Positions 7,002-16,083 of a DNA stretch of 23,203 bases are shown here, piece after piece. Position 1 is the stretch's first letter, and every line of letters starts with the position of its first letter. The position numbers and the translations under genes are program-made. The notes under the pieces are model-generated. The model ran no database searches, was not told where the DNA came from, and saw only the letters and a list, made by a program, of their open reading frames with translations. This DNA comes from an uncultured Bacteroidales bacterium. GTDB lineage: Bacteria; Bacteroidota; Bacteroidia; Bacteroidales; Paludibacteraceae. Location of the stretch: positions 1 through 23,203 of the forward strand of contig CAKVBV010000038.1 in NCBI GenBank assembly GCA_934725535.1. Reading direction: 5' to 3'.

Positions 7002-10000
7002 ATGAGTACCAAATTCTTCAACAATACCCCGCAGCACACCTTGTTTGACAAATTCAAAGGAATTGTGGAGGGTATGCCGAATTTCAACACCTTTCTTGCC
7101 GTAGTGGGTTATTTCCGCTCGTCCGGCTATTTCAAGTTGAGAAAGGAACTGACCAGTGTACAGGAAATAAAGATACTGGTAGGTATCAACATCGACAATA
7201 TCTTTCGCAAACACAATCAGGCAATGCTGTTCTTGAAGGGCGATGAAGAGGCAAAACAGATATACACCAAAGATTTTATCCAAGATGTGCGCGATGCCGC
7301 CTATTCCGCAGAGGTGGAAGAAGGTATTCTGCAACTGTGCGAGGACATTATCTCGGGCAGGGTACAAATGCGTATTCACAAATCCAAGAACCTGCACGCC
7401 AAGTTCTATCTCTGTTTGCCGAAGGATTTCGGTCCCAGCACTGACGGGTGGGTGATTATGGGGTCGTCCAATATCTCTGACTCGGGCTTAGGCATCACCC
7501 CGACGCCGCGCTACGAACTGAATGTGTCTATGAAAGACTATGACGATGTAGCCTACTGCAAAAACGAGTTTGAGACCCTTTGGAACGAAGGCGTTCCCAT
7601 TACGGCAGAGGACATCGAGCGCATCCGCAAACGTACCCATCTGGAGCAACTGCCTACTCCCTACGAGATATTTATCAAGGTGCTGATTGATGCTTTCGGC
7701 AGCCAAGTGGAGGACAATTTCTCACTCTCAATGCCCGAAGGCTATATGTCGCTCAAGTATCAGAACGATGCGGCTATACAGGGCTTTCAGATGCTTAAGA
7801 ACTACAATGGCTTTTTCCTTGCCGATGTGGTCGGAACCGGCAAGACGATTGTGGCTGCTATGATTGCCAAACGCTTTGTGGAAGAGAACGGACGGTACAC
7901 CCATATCCTGGTTATCTATCCGCCTGCCGTCAAAGACAACTGGCAAGACACATTCGGTGATTTCGGACTGAAACGATACACCACTTTCCTTACCAACGGC
8001 AGTCTTCACAAGGTGCTGGAAGGAAAAGACAATTACATCGGGGCTGAAGATTTCGATTTGGTCATTGTGGACGAGGCACACACTTTCCGCAACGACACTT
8101 CCGGACGCTACGACGAACTGCAGCGTATCTGCAAAACCCCGCGCACGGGCGATGGAATGATACCCGGTACACAAAAGAAAGTAATGCTCCTTTCCGCCAC
8201 CCCGCTCAACAACCGCCCTGAGGATTTCCGCAATCTGATACTTCTGTTCCAGAATGCCCGTCATCCGCAACTGAACGGCATCACCAACATCAATACGCTT
8301 TTCCAACCTTGGATTAAGCAGTACAACGAACTGATGAGCAAGCGCGGAAAAGAAGAAAACCGTGCTGACATCACCCGCGAAGCCGACCGCATATACGAAG
8401 AAATGCGCACGCAGGTGTTGCAACAGATATTGGTGCGCCGTACCCGCAAAAACCTTTGGAATAATGGGGAGTACAAAGCCGATCTGCTCAGTCAGGGCAT
8501 CCGTTTCCCTCATGTAGAACAGCCTATTGAACAGGAGTACCACTTGGACTCGGAGTTAAGCGACCTCTTCTATCGGACCATCACCATTCTGACCGACACC
8601 CCTGACAATGACAACCCGACCGGTACCGGGCTGAACTATGCCCGCTATCGTGCCATCGAATATATCACCGGTGATAAGGCTGCCAATTACCGCAATGCCA
8701 CACAGTTTGCGCAGACCTTCTCGGGGATATTCCGTACCCACATGGTGAAGCGGTTGGAAAGCAGTTTCTATGCTTTCCGCAAGTCGCTTGGCACATTCCT
8801 GCGTATTACCAACGATATGATACGGATGTGGGAAAACAACAATATCATTATTGCCCCCGAGATAGATGTCAAAGGGATGATGGCGAACGATATGGAATGG
8901 GACGACATCGTCGAAAAAGCCCTCGAACACGGCTACACCAAAGAGGAAATACTCTTCACGCAAGCCGATTTCCGCCCCGAATATATCGAGCGTCTGAGGG
9001 AAGATGCCGACAAACTAGGCAACCTCTCCGAACAATGGGAAAAGATAGACAAAGACCCGAAATTTGATGCCTTCCGCCGCCTTTTGGAAACCGAAATGTT
9101 TCATGCCGCTCATATCAATAGCGAAGGCAAACAAGTGGAATTCAACAAAGAGGGAAAGTTGGTTGTTTTTTCCGAAAGCGTGGATACCATCACCTATTTG
9201 CGGGACAAATTGGTCAACGAACTCGGACGCAAAGACGTGCTGATGGTCAGTGCCGCCAACCGCAAGAGCGTACTCAGGGACATCAAAGCCAATTTCGATG
9301 CCAACTATTCAGGTGAAAAGGAAAACCGCTACAATATCATCATTGCCTCCGATGTGCTGGCGGAGGGAGTCAACCTGCATCGCTCCAATGTAATTGTCAA
9401 TTACGATTCTCCATGGAATGCCACACGCCTTATGCAGCGTATCGGACGTGTCAACCGTATTGGCTCCACCTCTGAACATATCTACAACTATATGTTCTAT
9501 CCCTCCAAAGACGGCGACCAACAGATAAAACTCTATACGAATGCACTTATCAAGTTGCAAAGTTTCCATTCCGCACTTGGGGAAGACGCCCAAGTGTATT
9601 CCCACGAAGAGATGCTACGCGACTTTCAACTCTTTGATGACAGCGTGCGTGACAATGTGGACAAGCAACTCGAACTGTTGCGAGAGGTTCGCGAACTCTA
9701 TGCACACGACCGGAAATTGTACGAACATATCAAAGCCTTGCCGTACAAAAGCCGCACGGTACGTTCTGCCGCTTTCCGTCCAAAGACGCTTGCCCCGCAA
9801 TCGTCCGTCGTGTATATTACCACCGGCAAACGCCAACAGTTTTACACCATTACCGGCGGTGAAAAACCGAAAGCCATACCTTTCATCGAGGCTGCCGAAC
9901 TGCTCCGTGCCGCCAAAGACGAGCCTGTCGGCAATATGGAACCGGTAAAGAATATCCACTATACCCACGTGAGCAAGGCTTATCAGACATATACCACTGA

Positions 10001-10367
10001 ACTGCAGACTGCCGAGACCACCGATACCTCGATGGAAGAACGCAAGCGGGATGCCAATGCTACCAAAGCACTTGCCTTCCTGAGAGATATGAAACGCATA
10101 TTTGCTTCCGACGATTTATACCAATCAGTTATTACCTTGGAGCAGTATGTGGACGAAGGTATGTTCTCGCGTCTGACTCTTTCGCTTAATCGTATGAGCC
10201 GCGATGTAACCAAACGGCGAAAAACAATGTCCGTAAGCGAAATGAAACCTATGCTGTCTGACCTGCTGACCCAATTATACGACCGGTATCATATCAATGC
10301 CAAACGCCAGGCACAGGATACCGACCGGCAATCCTCCGAAATAATCACCTCCGAAACATTTGAATAA
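7002..10367 (+). CDS. PLD-like nuclease/SNF2 helicase, restriction or defence effector
   Basis: The 1121-aa protein has an N-terminal phospholipase-D-like domain, with H132-A-K134 and the G154-S-S-N157 signature typical of one HKD half-site. An SF2/SNF2 helicase core follows: Walker A G278-TGKT, DEAH box D357-EAH, LLSATPLNNRPED, a C-terminal lobe with VFSESVDT and ASDVLAEGVNL, and motif VI Q812-RIGRVNRIG. The C-terminal ~250 residues are helical and unassigned. Such PLD-helicases couple ATP-driven DNA translocation to cleavage. I start at the ATG at 7002 because the frame upstream crosses the promoter. The methyltransferase gene follows after 2 bp, so the two are surely one operon. The protein resembles the SNF2 partners of DISARM and type I-like systems, but no drmA or drmB is nearby. 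Confidence 0.9.
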   Translation: MSTKFFNNTPQHTLFDKFKGIVEGMPNFNTFLAVVGYFRSSGYFKLRKELTSVQEIKILVGINIDNIFRKHNQAMLFLKGDEEAKQIYTKDFIQDVRDAAYSAEVEEGILQLCEDIISGRVQMRIHKSKNLHAKFYLCLPKDFGPSTDGWVIMGSSNISDSGLGITPTPRYELNVSMKDYDDVAYCKNEFETLWNEGVPITAEDIERIRKRTHLEQLPTPYEIFIKVLIDAFGSQVEDNFSLSMPEGYMSLKYQNDAAIQGFQMLKNYNGFFLADVVGTGKTIVAAMIAKRFVEENGRYTHILVIYPPAVKDNWQDTFGDFGLKRYTTFLTNGSLHKVLEGKDNYIGAEDFDLVIVDEAHTFRNDTSGRYDELQRICKTPRTGDGMIPGTQKKVMLLSATPLNNRPEDFRNLILLFQNARHPQLNGITNINTLFQPWIKQYNELMSKRGKEENRADITREADRIYEEMRTQVLQQILVRRTRKNLWNNGEYKADLLSQGIRFPHVEQPIEQEYHLDSELSDLFYRTITILTDTPDNDNPTGTGLNYARYRAIEYITGDKAANYRNATQFAQTFSGIFRTHMVKRLESSFYAFRKSLGTFLRITNDMIRMWENNNIIIAPEIDVKGMMANDMEWDDIVEKALEHGYTKEEILFTQADFRPEYIERLREDADKLGNLSEQWEKIDKDPKFDAFRRLLETEMFHAAHINSEGKQVEFNKEGKLVVFSESVDTITYLRDKLVNELGRKDVLMVSAANRKSVLRDIKANFDANYSGEKENRYNIIIASDVLAEGVNLHRSNVIVNYDSPWNATRLMQRIGRVNRIGSTSEHIYNYMFYPSKDGDQQIKLYTNALIKLQSFHSALGEDAQVYSHEEMLRDFQLFDDSVRDNVDKQLELLREVRELYAHDRKLYEHIKALPYKSRTVRSAAFRPKTLAPQSSVVYITTGKRQQFYTITGGEKPKAIPFIEAAELLRAAKDEPVGNMEPVKNIHYTHVSKAYQTYTTELQTAETTDTSMEERKRDANATKALAFLRDMKRIFASDDLYQSVITLEQYVDEGMFSRLTLSLNRMSRDVTKRRKTMSVSEMKPMLSDLLTQLYDRYHINAKRQAQDTDRQSSEIITSETFE

Positions 10368-10369
10368 CT

Positions 10370-13300
10370 ATGTACACCGACCAACAACTCCGGACATTGT
10401 TCCAGCAATCGTTCAACCTCAATGATTATACCGATTTTGTACGTGACGTACTGAAACCCACTCAGTGGCGCATATCGCCGGAGAACTTACAGATGTCTTC
10501 CAATGAAGGAGAGGGATATTTCCTCGGAACTAAAACCACTTCCGACCACTACGAAATAGGGTTCTATTATTTCCGCCTGCATTCTTCGGTGGCAAAACGC
10601 CGTGTAGGCTTGCGGCAGTTGGTGAAAAACTGGTTGCGTCTAACGGATGCTGCATTGGTAGTCTTTGATGACGGGAACAACTGGCGGCTGTCTTTGATTT
10701 GTGACCTCAAAGACGAGGCTACCGCCCCGAAACGCTTTACTTTTGTCTTTGGCGATGCCGCCTGTGGCTATCATACGCCTGTTAGCCGCTTTCTCACCTT
10801 GCAGCAGAGCAATATAACATTCAAGACACTCCGTGATGCCTTTTCCGTCGAAGCCCTCACCAAAGAATTCTACCAGCAACTCTTTGCGTGGTATCAGTGG
10901 GCGGTCAGCCCCGAAGCAGGCGTTACTTTCCCCAATAATACCAAGATAGAAGAGGACGACCGCGAAAAAATAGACATCAAAATCATACGTCTCATCACGC
11001 GACTGATGTTTGTGTGGTTCATCCGCCAGAAAGACTTGGTACCCAAGCGGCTGTTTGACCCCGACTGGCTCCGAACCGTCCTGCGTGATTTCGACCCGCA
11101 ATCCGCCCGGCAAGGCAACTACTACAATGCCATTCTGCAAAACCTGTTCTTTGCTACGCTCAACCGTGCCATACAGGAAGAGGACGGCACGCAAAGACGC
11201 TTCGCCAAGGCTTCCGGCGCACGCGACATCAAGACACTCTACCGCTATGCGGAGATGTTCCGTATCTCGGAGGACGAGGTAATCCGGTTGTTCTCGGAAA
11301 TACCTTTCCTGAATGGCGGGCTCTTTGAGTGCTTGGACAAGAATAAGACACAAGACGGGGTAGAGGTGGAGTATTACAACGACGGTTTCAGCCGAAACGC
11401 CGAGCAATTCAAGGACGGGCACTACAAGTATCGTGCTTTCGTCCCGAACAATCTGTTCTTCGACCCCGAACAGGGGTTGTTCGCTTTGCTCAACCGCTAT
11501 AATTTCACTATCGAGGAAAATACTCCCAGCGAGCAGCAAGTGGCACTCGACCCTGAGTTGCTCGGCAAAGTGTTTGAGAACCTGCTGGGTGCCTACAACC
11601 CCGAGACACAAGAGACTGCCCGCAACCAAAGCGGTTCGTTCTATACCCCGCGCGAGATAGTCAACTATATGGTGGACGAGAGCCTGCTCGCCTACCTCGG
11701 CAATACCGATATGGCGCGCGACCTGCTTTCCGACAATTTCGCCAAAGACCCTGCCCGTGAAACGGAATACCAAACCATTGCTAACCGACTAAAGACCATA
11801 CGTATCCTTGACCCCGCCTGCGGTTCGGGGGCGTTCCCCATGGGCTTGCTCAACCGTCTGGTGAATCTGCTGCAAAAGATACAACCCGAGACCGATGTTT
11901 ATACCCTCAAACTGCAAATCATAGAAAATTGCCTCTATGGCTCTGACATTCAGCCTATCGCTGCACAGATAACCAAACTGCGTTTCTTTATCTCGCTCAT
12001 CTGCGATTGCGAGAAAGACAGTGCCAAACCGAATTTCGGTATTCCCACCTTGCCGAACCTTGAGACCAAGTTTGTAACCGCCAATTCGCTTATGGCAAAA
12101 CATAAACGCGCACTGCAAACCAATCTGTTCGAGGACCCGCGTATCGAAGAGACCAAGCAGGCACTGCATGAGGTACGCCATCAGCATTTCCTTGCCAAAT
12201 CGGCATGGCAAAAACGCAGACTGCGCGACAAAGACGAGCAACTGCGCCGGCAATTAGCACAACTATTGGAAGATAACCGTGATTTTGCACCCGATGATGC
12301 CAAGCAGTTAGCCCAATGGAACCCGTATGACCAGAATGCCGTTTCGCCGTTCTTTGACCCCGAATGGATGTTCGGTCTCTCAGGGGACGCGGGAGACTGC
12401 GGTTGCTTCGACATCGTCATTGGCAACCCGCCGTATATCCAACTGCAGGATAACCAAGGCGCGTTGGGCAAGATGTACAAAGACTGTGGTTTCCAAACTT
12501 TTGCTTCTACGGGCGACATCTACTGCTTGTTCTACGAGCGGGGGCAACAACTGCTACGCACCGGCGGACACCTCTGCTATATCACATCCAACAAATGGAT
12601 GCGTGCAGGCTATGGCGACAAAACACGCGCTTTCTTTGCTACCCATACCAACCCGAAACTGCTTATCGACTTTGCCGGGGTCAAGATATTTGAGTCCGCC
12701 ACGGTGGATACCAACATTCTGCTCTTTGCCAAAGAACCGAACCAACATCATACCATTTGTGCCGTTACCAACAAGCAGAATAAAGATAGCGTACATAATT
12801 TGAGCGTTTTTGTGCAGCAACAGCACACCGTCTGCGACTTCGCCGGTTCCGACAGTTGGGTCATCCTCTCGCCCATCGAACAGAGCATCAAACGCAAAAT
12901 CGAAGCCGTCGGTACACCGCTCAAAGATTGGGACATACAAATCAACTACGGTATTAAAACGGGATATAACGATGCTTTCATCATTTCCACCGACAAGCGC
13001 GACGAGATATTGTCCCATACAGCAGACTATGTGGAGGGGCAAGCCGAAGACGCTTATTCCCCCGCCGGCGAATATGCCCGCACTGCTGCCCTAATACGAC
13101 CCATTCTCCGCGGCAGAGACATCAAACGCTACGGCTACAACTGGGCTGGACTATGGATTATCTATTTGCCATGGCATTTCCCATTGCAGTTTGACAATAC
13201 CATTCAAGGTGCTTCTGAAAAAGCAGAGAAAGCATTTCGAGAGCAATATCCTGCAGTGTATAGCCATATGTTGCAATATAAAACGCAATTATCCAACCGT

Positions 13301-13795
13301 AACAAAGCAGAGACAGGCATACGATATGAATGGTATGCTTTACAACGTTGGGGCGCAAACTATTGGGACGATTTTAACCAGCCAAAAGTAATGTGGAAAA
13401 TTATTGGTTGTAATATCAATTTTTCCTTTGACGATAACAAGATGATGTGTAATAATGCTGTTGATATTATGACAGGACATAGAGAGCAGTTATTGCAATA
13501 TGTTGGGTTAATGAATAGCAAACTTTTTGATTGGTATCTCAAACTTACTACGGAAGCGGAAGTTCAAGGCGGTGGCATTCAATTATATGTAACTACATTG
13601 GAGAAAACATTGCTCAAATTGGATTTTCATAACGATTTATCCATTATAGTAGAACATCGCATTAGCGGAAACATCGGTGATACAGAATTAGATAGATGCG
13701 TATTTGACTCTTATCAATTAACTCAAGAGGAGCAAAAGTTTATCTTATCTTGCAAGCAAGTCAATAGAGTAAATAGCAATAATCAAAACAAATAG
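10370..13795 (+). CDS. N6-adenine DNA methyltransferase (Eco57I/PglX-like) with switchable specificity region
   Basis: The 1141-aa protein contains GSFYTPREIVNYM, SAM-binding motif I D481-PACGSGAF, and catalytic motif IV N686-PPY, the signature of gamma-class N6-adenine methyltransferases. The C-terminus resembles TaqI/Eco57I specificity domains (ILRGRDIKRYGY at the end of the conserved part). Residues about 810-926 lie in a long repeat shared with the silent copy at 19605-19954. Residues 926-999 form a first variable half. D1000-DFNQPK is the 21-bp shared site. Residues 1007-1141 form a second, AT-rich variable half. It should modify host DNA for the upstream PLD-helicase. Homology to PglX is clear, but no other BREX gene is present. 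Confidence 0.9.
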   Translation: MYTDQQLRTLFQQSFNLNDYTDFVRDVLKPTQWRISPENLQMSSNEGEGYFLGTKTTSDHYEIGFYYFRLHSSVAKRRVGLRQLVKNWLRLTDAALVVFDDGNNWRLSLICDLKDEATAPKRFTFVFGDAACGYHTPVSRFLTLQQSNITFKTLRDAFSVEALTKEFYQQLFAWYQWAVSPEAGVTFPNNTKIEEDDREKIDIKIIRLITRLMFVWFIRQKDLVPKRLFDPDWLRTVLRDFDPQSARQGNYYNAILQNLFFATLNRAIQEEDGTQRRFAKASGARDIKTLYRYAEMFRISEDEVIRLFSEIPFLNGGLFECLDKNKTQDGVEVEYYNDGFSRNAEQFKDGHYKYRAFVPNNLFFDPEQGLFALLNRYNFTIEENTPSEQQVALDPELLGKVFENLLGAYNPETQETARNQSGSFYTPREIVNYMVDESLLAYLGNTDMARDLLSDNFAKDPARETEYQTIANRLKTIRILDPACGSGAFPMGLLNRLVNLLQKIQPETDVYTLKLQIIENCLYGSDIQPIAAQITKLRFFISLICDCEKDSAKPNFGIPTLPNLETKFVTANSLMAKHKRALQTNLFEDPRIEETKQALHEVRHQHFLAKSAWQKRRLRDKDEQLRRQLAQLLEDNRDFAPDDAKQLAQWNPYDQNAVSPFFDPEWMFGLSGDAGDCGCFDIVIGNPPYIQLQDNQGALGKMYKDCGFQTFASTGDIYCLFYERGQQLLRTGGHLCYITSNKWMRAGYGDKTRAFFATHTNPKLLIDFAGVKIFESATVDTNILLFAKEPNQHHTICAVTNKQNKDSVHNLSVFVQQQHTVCDFAGSDSWVILSPIEQSIKRKIEAVGTPLKDWDIQINYGIKTGYNDAFIISTDKRDEILSHTADYVEGQAEDAYSPAGEYARTAALIRPILRGRDIKRYGYNWAGLWIIYLPWHFPLQFDNTIQGASEKAEKAFREQYPAVYSHMLQYKTQLSNRNKAETGIRYEWYALQRWGANYWDDFNQPKVMWKIIGCNINFSFDDNKMMCNNAVDIMTGHREQLLQYVGLMNSKLFDWYLKLTTEAEVQGGGIQLYVTTLEKTLLKLDFHNDLSIIVEHRISGNIGDTELDRCVFDSYQLTQEEQKFILSCKQVNRVNSNNQNK
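12797..13146 (+). repeat. 350-bp inverted repeat, expressed copy
   Basis: This segment of the methyltransferase gene recurs in reverse orientation at 19605-19954. I saw two base differences, both near GGTTCCGAC versus GGCTCTGAC, and no indels. Divergence starts abruptly on both sides. It encodes the last conserved part before the variable specificity region. Confidence 0.9.
13367..13387 (+). repeat. 21-bp putative crossover site, expressed copy
   Basis: The sequence starts GACGATTTTAACCAGCC and ends AAAA, encoding DDFNQPK. It is repeated in the opposite orientation at the head of each silent cassette. A crossover here would keep the reading frame. Confidence 0.75.
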
Positions 13796-13825
13796 AGAGT
13801 CATCAAATGCTCTCTATTTGTTTTT
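13785..13825. terminator. bidirectional terminator between active gene and silent cassette 1
   Basis: The 15-nt arm at 13785-13799 (AAAACAAATAGAGAG) pairs perfectly with 13810-13824 and has A-rich and T-rich flanks on the two strands. The methyltransferase TAG lies within the left arm. The TGA of the opposing cassette 1 frame lies in the loop (13803-13805). It fits as a terminator for either orientation of the switchable segment. Confidence 0.7.
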
Positions 13826-14177
13826 GCTCACCTTTTTCCAAGCCATAAATATCATATACGATTTTGTTAAGGGTAGCATCATCTTGCTTTGCTATAGCGG
13901 AATGTATCTCTTCAAGATACATTGTAGTACGTGGTATTGGAAATTTAACAAGAGATTGAATGTTCAGCATTATATCGCCGGCTCCTGTTGTATCACTATT
14001 TTTGTAAATGAAATACTTTCCTACATTACTACATAAAAATGCCAAAATATACTCATTATGCACACCAGCAGAAATAAAACAGGCAGGAGCCGTCAAATAC
14101 ATGCCAGCCTCTACAATAGCAAATGCTAAATTTCGCCCCACTGCCTTCCAACAAATTTTTGGCTGGTTAAAATCGTC
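13803..14177 (-). pseudogene. silent C-terminal specificity cassette 1
   Basis: On the minus strand, an open frame runs from DDFNQPKICWKAVGRNLAF to a stop at 13803, ending in YDIYGLEKG and QIESI. It matches the methyltransferase from residue 1000 in its opening motif and general C-terminal form, but has its own variable middle. It has no credible start codon or promoter. The frame extends upstream through IFLCSFL to the in-frame TAA that ends the ATPase gene. I interpret it as an intact, unexpressed second-half specificity module that inversion at the 21-bp site could fuse to the methyltransferase. Confidence 0.8.
14157..14177 (-). repeat. 21-bp putative crossover site, cassette 1
   Basis: Exact reverse-orientation copy of 13367-13387. 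Identity with cassette 3 extends on both sides (CAACAAATT on one side; AAAAGAACAGAGA and TATAGGTACAGG on the other). Confidence 0.75.
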
Positions 14178-14198
14178 CAGAAAAGAACAGAGAAATAT

Positions 14199-15455
14199 TT
14201 ATAGGTACAGGCTATTTTTATCCAACAAGAATTGGCGCAATCCCATAGTGGTAATGCCGTATTCGTCGCGGCGCAAGAGTATATCCTCTTTTACGACAAT
14301 GATTTTCTTGAACGAATCCGCTATCTGCCGCAGAGGACGCTGTTCCTGCTCCACCTTCTCCTGCGTCGGCAATGCATACGCCGATTGAATATAGAAACGC
14401 TCGCTACCTTGATTGACCACAAAGTCCACCTCTATCTTTTTATGTTCCAATTTGCCTTCCTTGTTCCGCTCGAATATCTCCACAATGCCCACATCCACAC
14501 TATAATCACGCAACAGGAGTTCGTTGTATATGGCATTTTCCATTAAGTGCGTTTCTTCTATCTGCCGAAAATTGAGCCTTGCATTACGCAAACCCAAGTC
14601 TGAGAAATAGTACTTATAAGGGGTGGATATGTACTTCTTGCCCTTGATATCATAGCGCAATGCCTTCTCCAATAGGAAAGCATCGCAGAAGTAGTCCAAA
14701 TACTGCTTAATCGTATTGGGCGACAGTTGGGCTTTGCCGGTGCTACGGAAAGTGTCAGACAGTTTGTTCGGATTGGTGAGCGAACCGACCGACGAAGAAA
14801 CAATATCCAGCAGATGCTCCATTTCCATATCATTCTTTATTCCGTACCGCTCTTTTATGTCTTTGAGATAAGTCTCCCTGAACAGACGTTTAAGATAGTT
14901 GGCTTTCTCTTTTTCGGTAGGAGCCAGTACTGCCAAAGGCAAGCCACCATAGGTAAGATAGAGTTGCCATACTTGCTGCCATTGCATATCGGGCATTGCC
15001 TCGCTAATCTCGCTGACAGACAGCGGATAGACATGTATCTCATCGCCCCTTCCCCTAAACTCTGTAATAATATCCGTGCTGAGGAATCGGGAGTTGGAAC
15101 CTGTAACATAGACATCGGCATTACGGATATGAAGCAGGGAGTTTAGCACATCCTCAAACTCGTTCATCAACTGTACCTCGTCTATCAGCACATAGTACAT
15201 ATCCGTGTCTTTTATGGCAGTGCGGATATATTCGAGACATTTATCCGGGTCGCGCAAGGCGATGTTCATACGGTCATCCAAGGCGATGCGAATAATATGG
15301 TCATCCGCTACACCGCTTTCCGCCAAGTGCCGGACAAACAGGTCGAATAACAGGAACGATTTCCCTGAGCGGCGGATACCCGTAATCACCTTAATCAAGT
15401 GATTCTGTTTGTGTCGGATGAGTTTATCCAAATAATATGTACGTTTGAATAACAT
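14199..15455 (-). CDS. AAA_14/DUF4143-family ATPase inside the cassette array
   Basis: The 418-aa protein begins MLFKRTYYLDKLIRHKQNHL. It has Walker A G26-IRRSGKS, Walker B YYVLIDEVQLM, a sensor-like VYVTGSNSRFLS, then a DUF4143-type C-terminal half with a PD-(D/E)XK-like core (KKIEVDFVV). Such ATPases are abundant in Bacteroidetes, and their role is poorly defined. Its own promoter lies in the 105-bp repeat at 15504-15608. It ends SLYL-TAA just ahead of cassette 1, in frame with it. A short relic of the same 3' end precedes cassette 3, which suggests that ATPase and cassette move as one unit. A role in the restriction system is possible but unproven. Confidence 0.85.
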   Translation of the reverse strand: MLFKRTYYLDKLIRHKQNHLIKVITGIRRSGKSFLLFDLFVRHLAESGVADDHIIRIALDDRMNIALRDPDKCLEYIRTAIKDTDMYYVLIDEVQLMNEFEDVLNSLLHIRNADVYVTGSNSRFLSTDIITEFRGRGDEIHVYPLSVSEISEAMPDMQWQQVWQLYLTYGGLPLAVLAPTEKEKANYLKRLFRETYLKDIKERYGIKNDMEMEHLLDIVSSSVGSLTNPNKLSDTFRSTGKAQLSPNTIKQYLDYFCDAFLLEKALRYDIKGKKYISTPYKYYFSDLGLRNARLNFRQIEETHLMENAIYNELLLRDYSVDVGIVEIFERNKEGKLEHKKIEVDFVVNQGSERFYIQSAYALPTQEKVEQEQRPLRQIADSFKKIIVVKEDILLRRDEYGITTMGLRQFLLDKNSLYL

Positions 15456-15503
15456 ATTCTATTGCAGATTTTGGTAACTTGTTACCTGTTTATGAAATAG
15501 ACA

Positions 15504-15608
15504 CTGCAAAGATACTGCTTTTTAGAGAGATACGCAAATCCTATTACTTTTTTCTATGATTTCTCGACATAAGCGATTTCCTCATCGGTTAAACCATATA
15601 GATGATAG
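15504..15608 (-). repeat. 105-bp repeat: cassette 2 3' end plus ATPase promoter
   Basis: This is nearly identical to 18995-19100. It contains, on the minus strand, the conserved cassette C-terminus (HLYGLTDEEIAY), the stop and the promoter of the following ATPase gene. Confidence 0.8.
15507..15538 (-). promoter_or_regulatory. promoter of the DUF4143 ATPase
   Basis: On the minus strand, TTTG (15538-15535) and TATCTTTG (15514-15507) are 20 bp apart. The ATG at 15455 is 51 bp downstream. The core AAAAAGCAGTATCTTTGCAG is shared with the promoters of the other ATPase and of fic. Confidence 0.75.
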
Positions 15609-15991
15609 ACTTGTTGATTCAACTTTGTTTCCAATTCTTTAGTATCTTTTCCTGCTTGAGATAGAGATATGATTTGTTCAGTCGTGTGGGCTATAGCATT
15701 GTCTTGTGTACAGGATTTCGGAATGCGAAAATTATTAACGTACTGCGCTAACATACGGAATTGTCGGCTCTGCAATTGAGATACATATAATTTAACAAAG
15801 AACCTTCCGAAAGTAGAATTAAGTATTCCTAAGATATTCCGCACATCAATCGTTTTGCTGCACATAATATAGCCTGTATTTAGTACCACAGATTTATTTT
15901 CATCATAAGAAAAGCAAGGGAAAGGATAGCCTTCTTCTATATTGTCCGTCATTATCTCAATATATACAATTTTTGGTTGGTTAAAATCGTC
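15554..15991 (-). pseudogene. silent C-terminal specificity cassette 2
   Basis: On the minus strand, an open frame from DDFNQPKIVYIEIM runs to YHLYGLTDEEIAYVEKS and a stop at 15554. It is homologous in position to methyltransferase residues 1000-1141. The middle contains a helical LNSTFGRFFVKLYVSQLQS stretch typical of the junction helices in such specificity domains. There is no start codon at the cassette head, and upstream lies the divergent fic promoter. The sequence is AT-rich compared with the methyltransferase body. It appears intact and unexpressed. Confidence 0.8.
15971..15991 (-). repeat. 21-bp putative crossover site, cassette 2 (one mismatch)
   Basis: Same site as 13367-13387 with one substitution (GGTTGG instead of GGCTGG on the plus strand), silent at the protein level except that the third base of the Gln-Pro pair changes context. 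Adjacent AAAAGAACAGAGAAAT is shared with cassette 1. Confidence 0.7.
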
Positions 15992-16020
15992 CGGAAAAGA
16001 ACAGAGAAATTGCGACTTTC

Positions 16021-16051
16021 TTGCCGTTATCGGCAAAAAGCAGTATCTTTG
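16021..16051 (+). promoter_or_regulatory. promoter of fic
   Basis: TTG at 16021-16023 and TATCTTTG at 16044-16051 are 20 bp apart. This makes the TTG at 16021 a promoter element, not a start codon. The stretch 16035-16054 is identical to the cores of both ATPase promoters. Confidence 0.7.
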
Positions 16052-16083
16052 CAGCGTATTTGATACAAAACGTGCCGATATTT

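Noticed and set aside
13158..13542. Minus-strand short frames inside the AT-rich variable part of the methyltransferase gene
   Set aside because: They are shadows of the coding frame, with no promoter and no recognisable protein features.
7002..13795. Calling the pair a BREX or DISARM system
   Set aside because: The methyltransferase is PglX-like and the helicase SNF2-like, but brxA/B/C/L, pglZ, drmA and drmB are all absent from the window.
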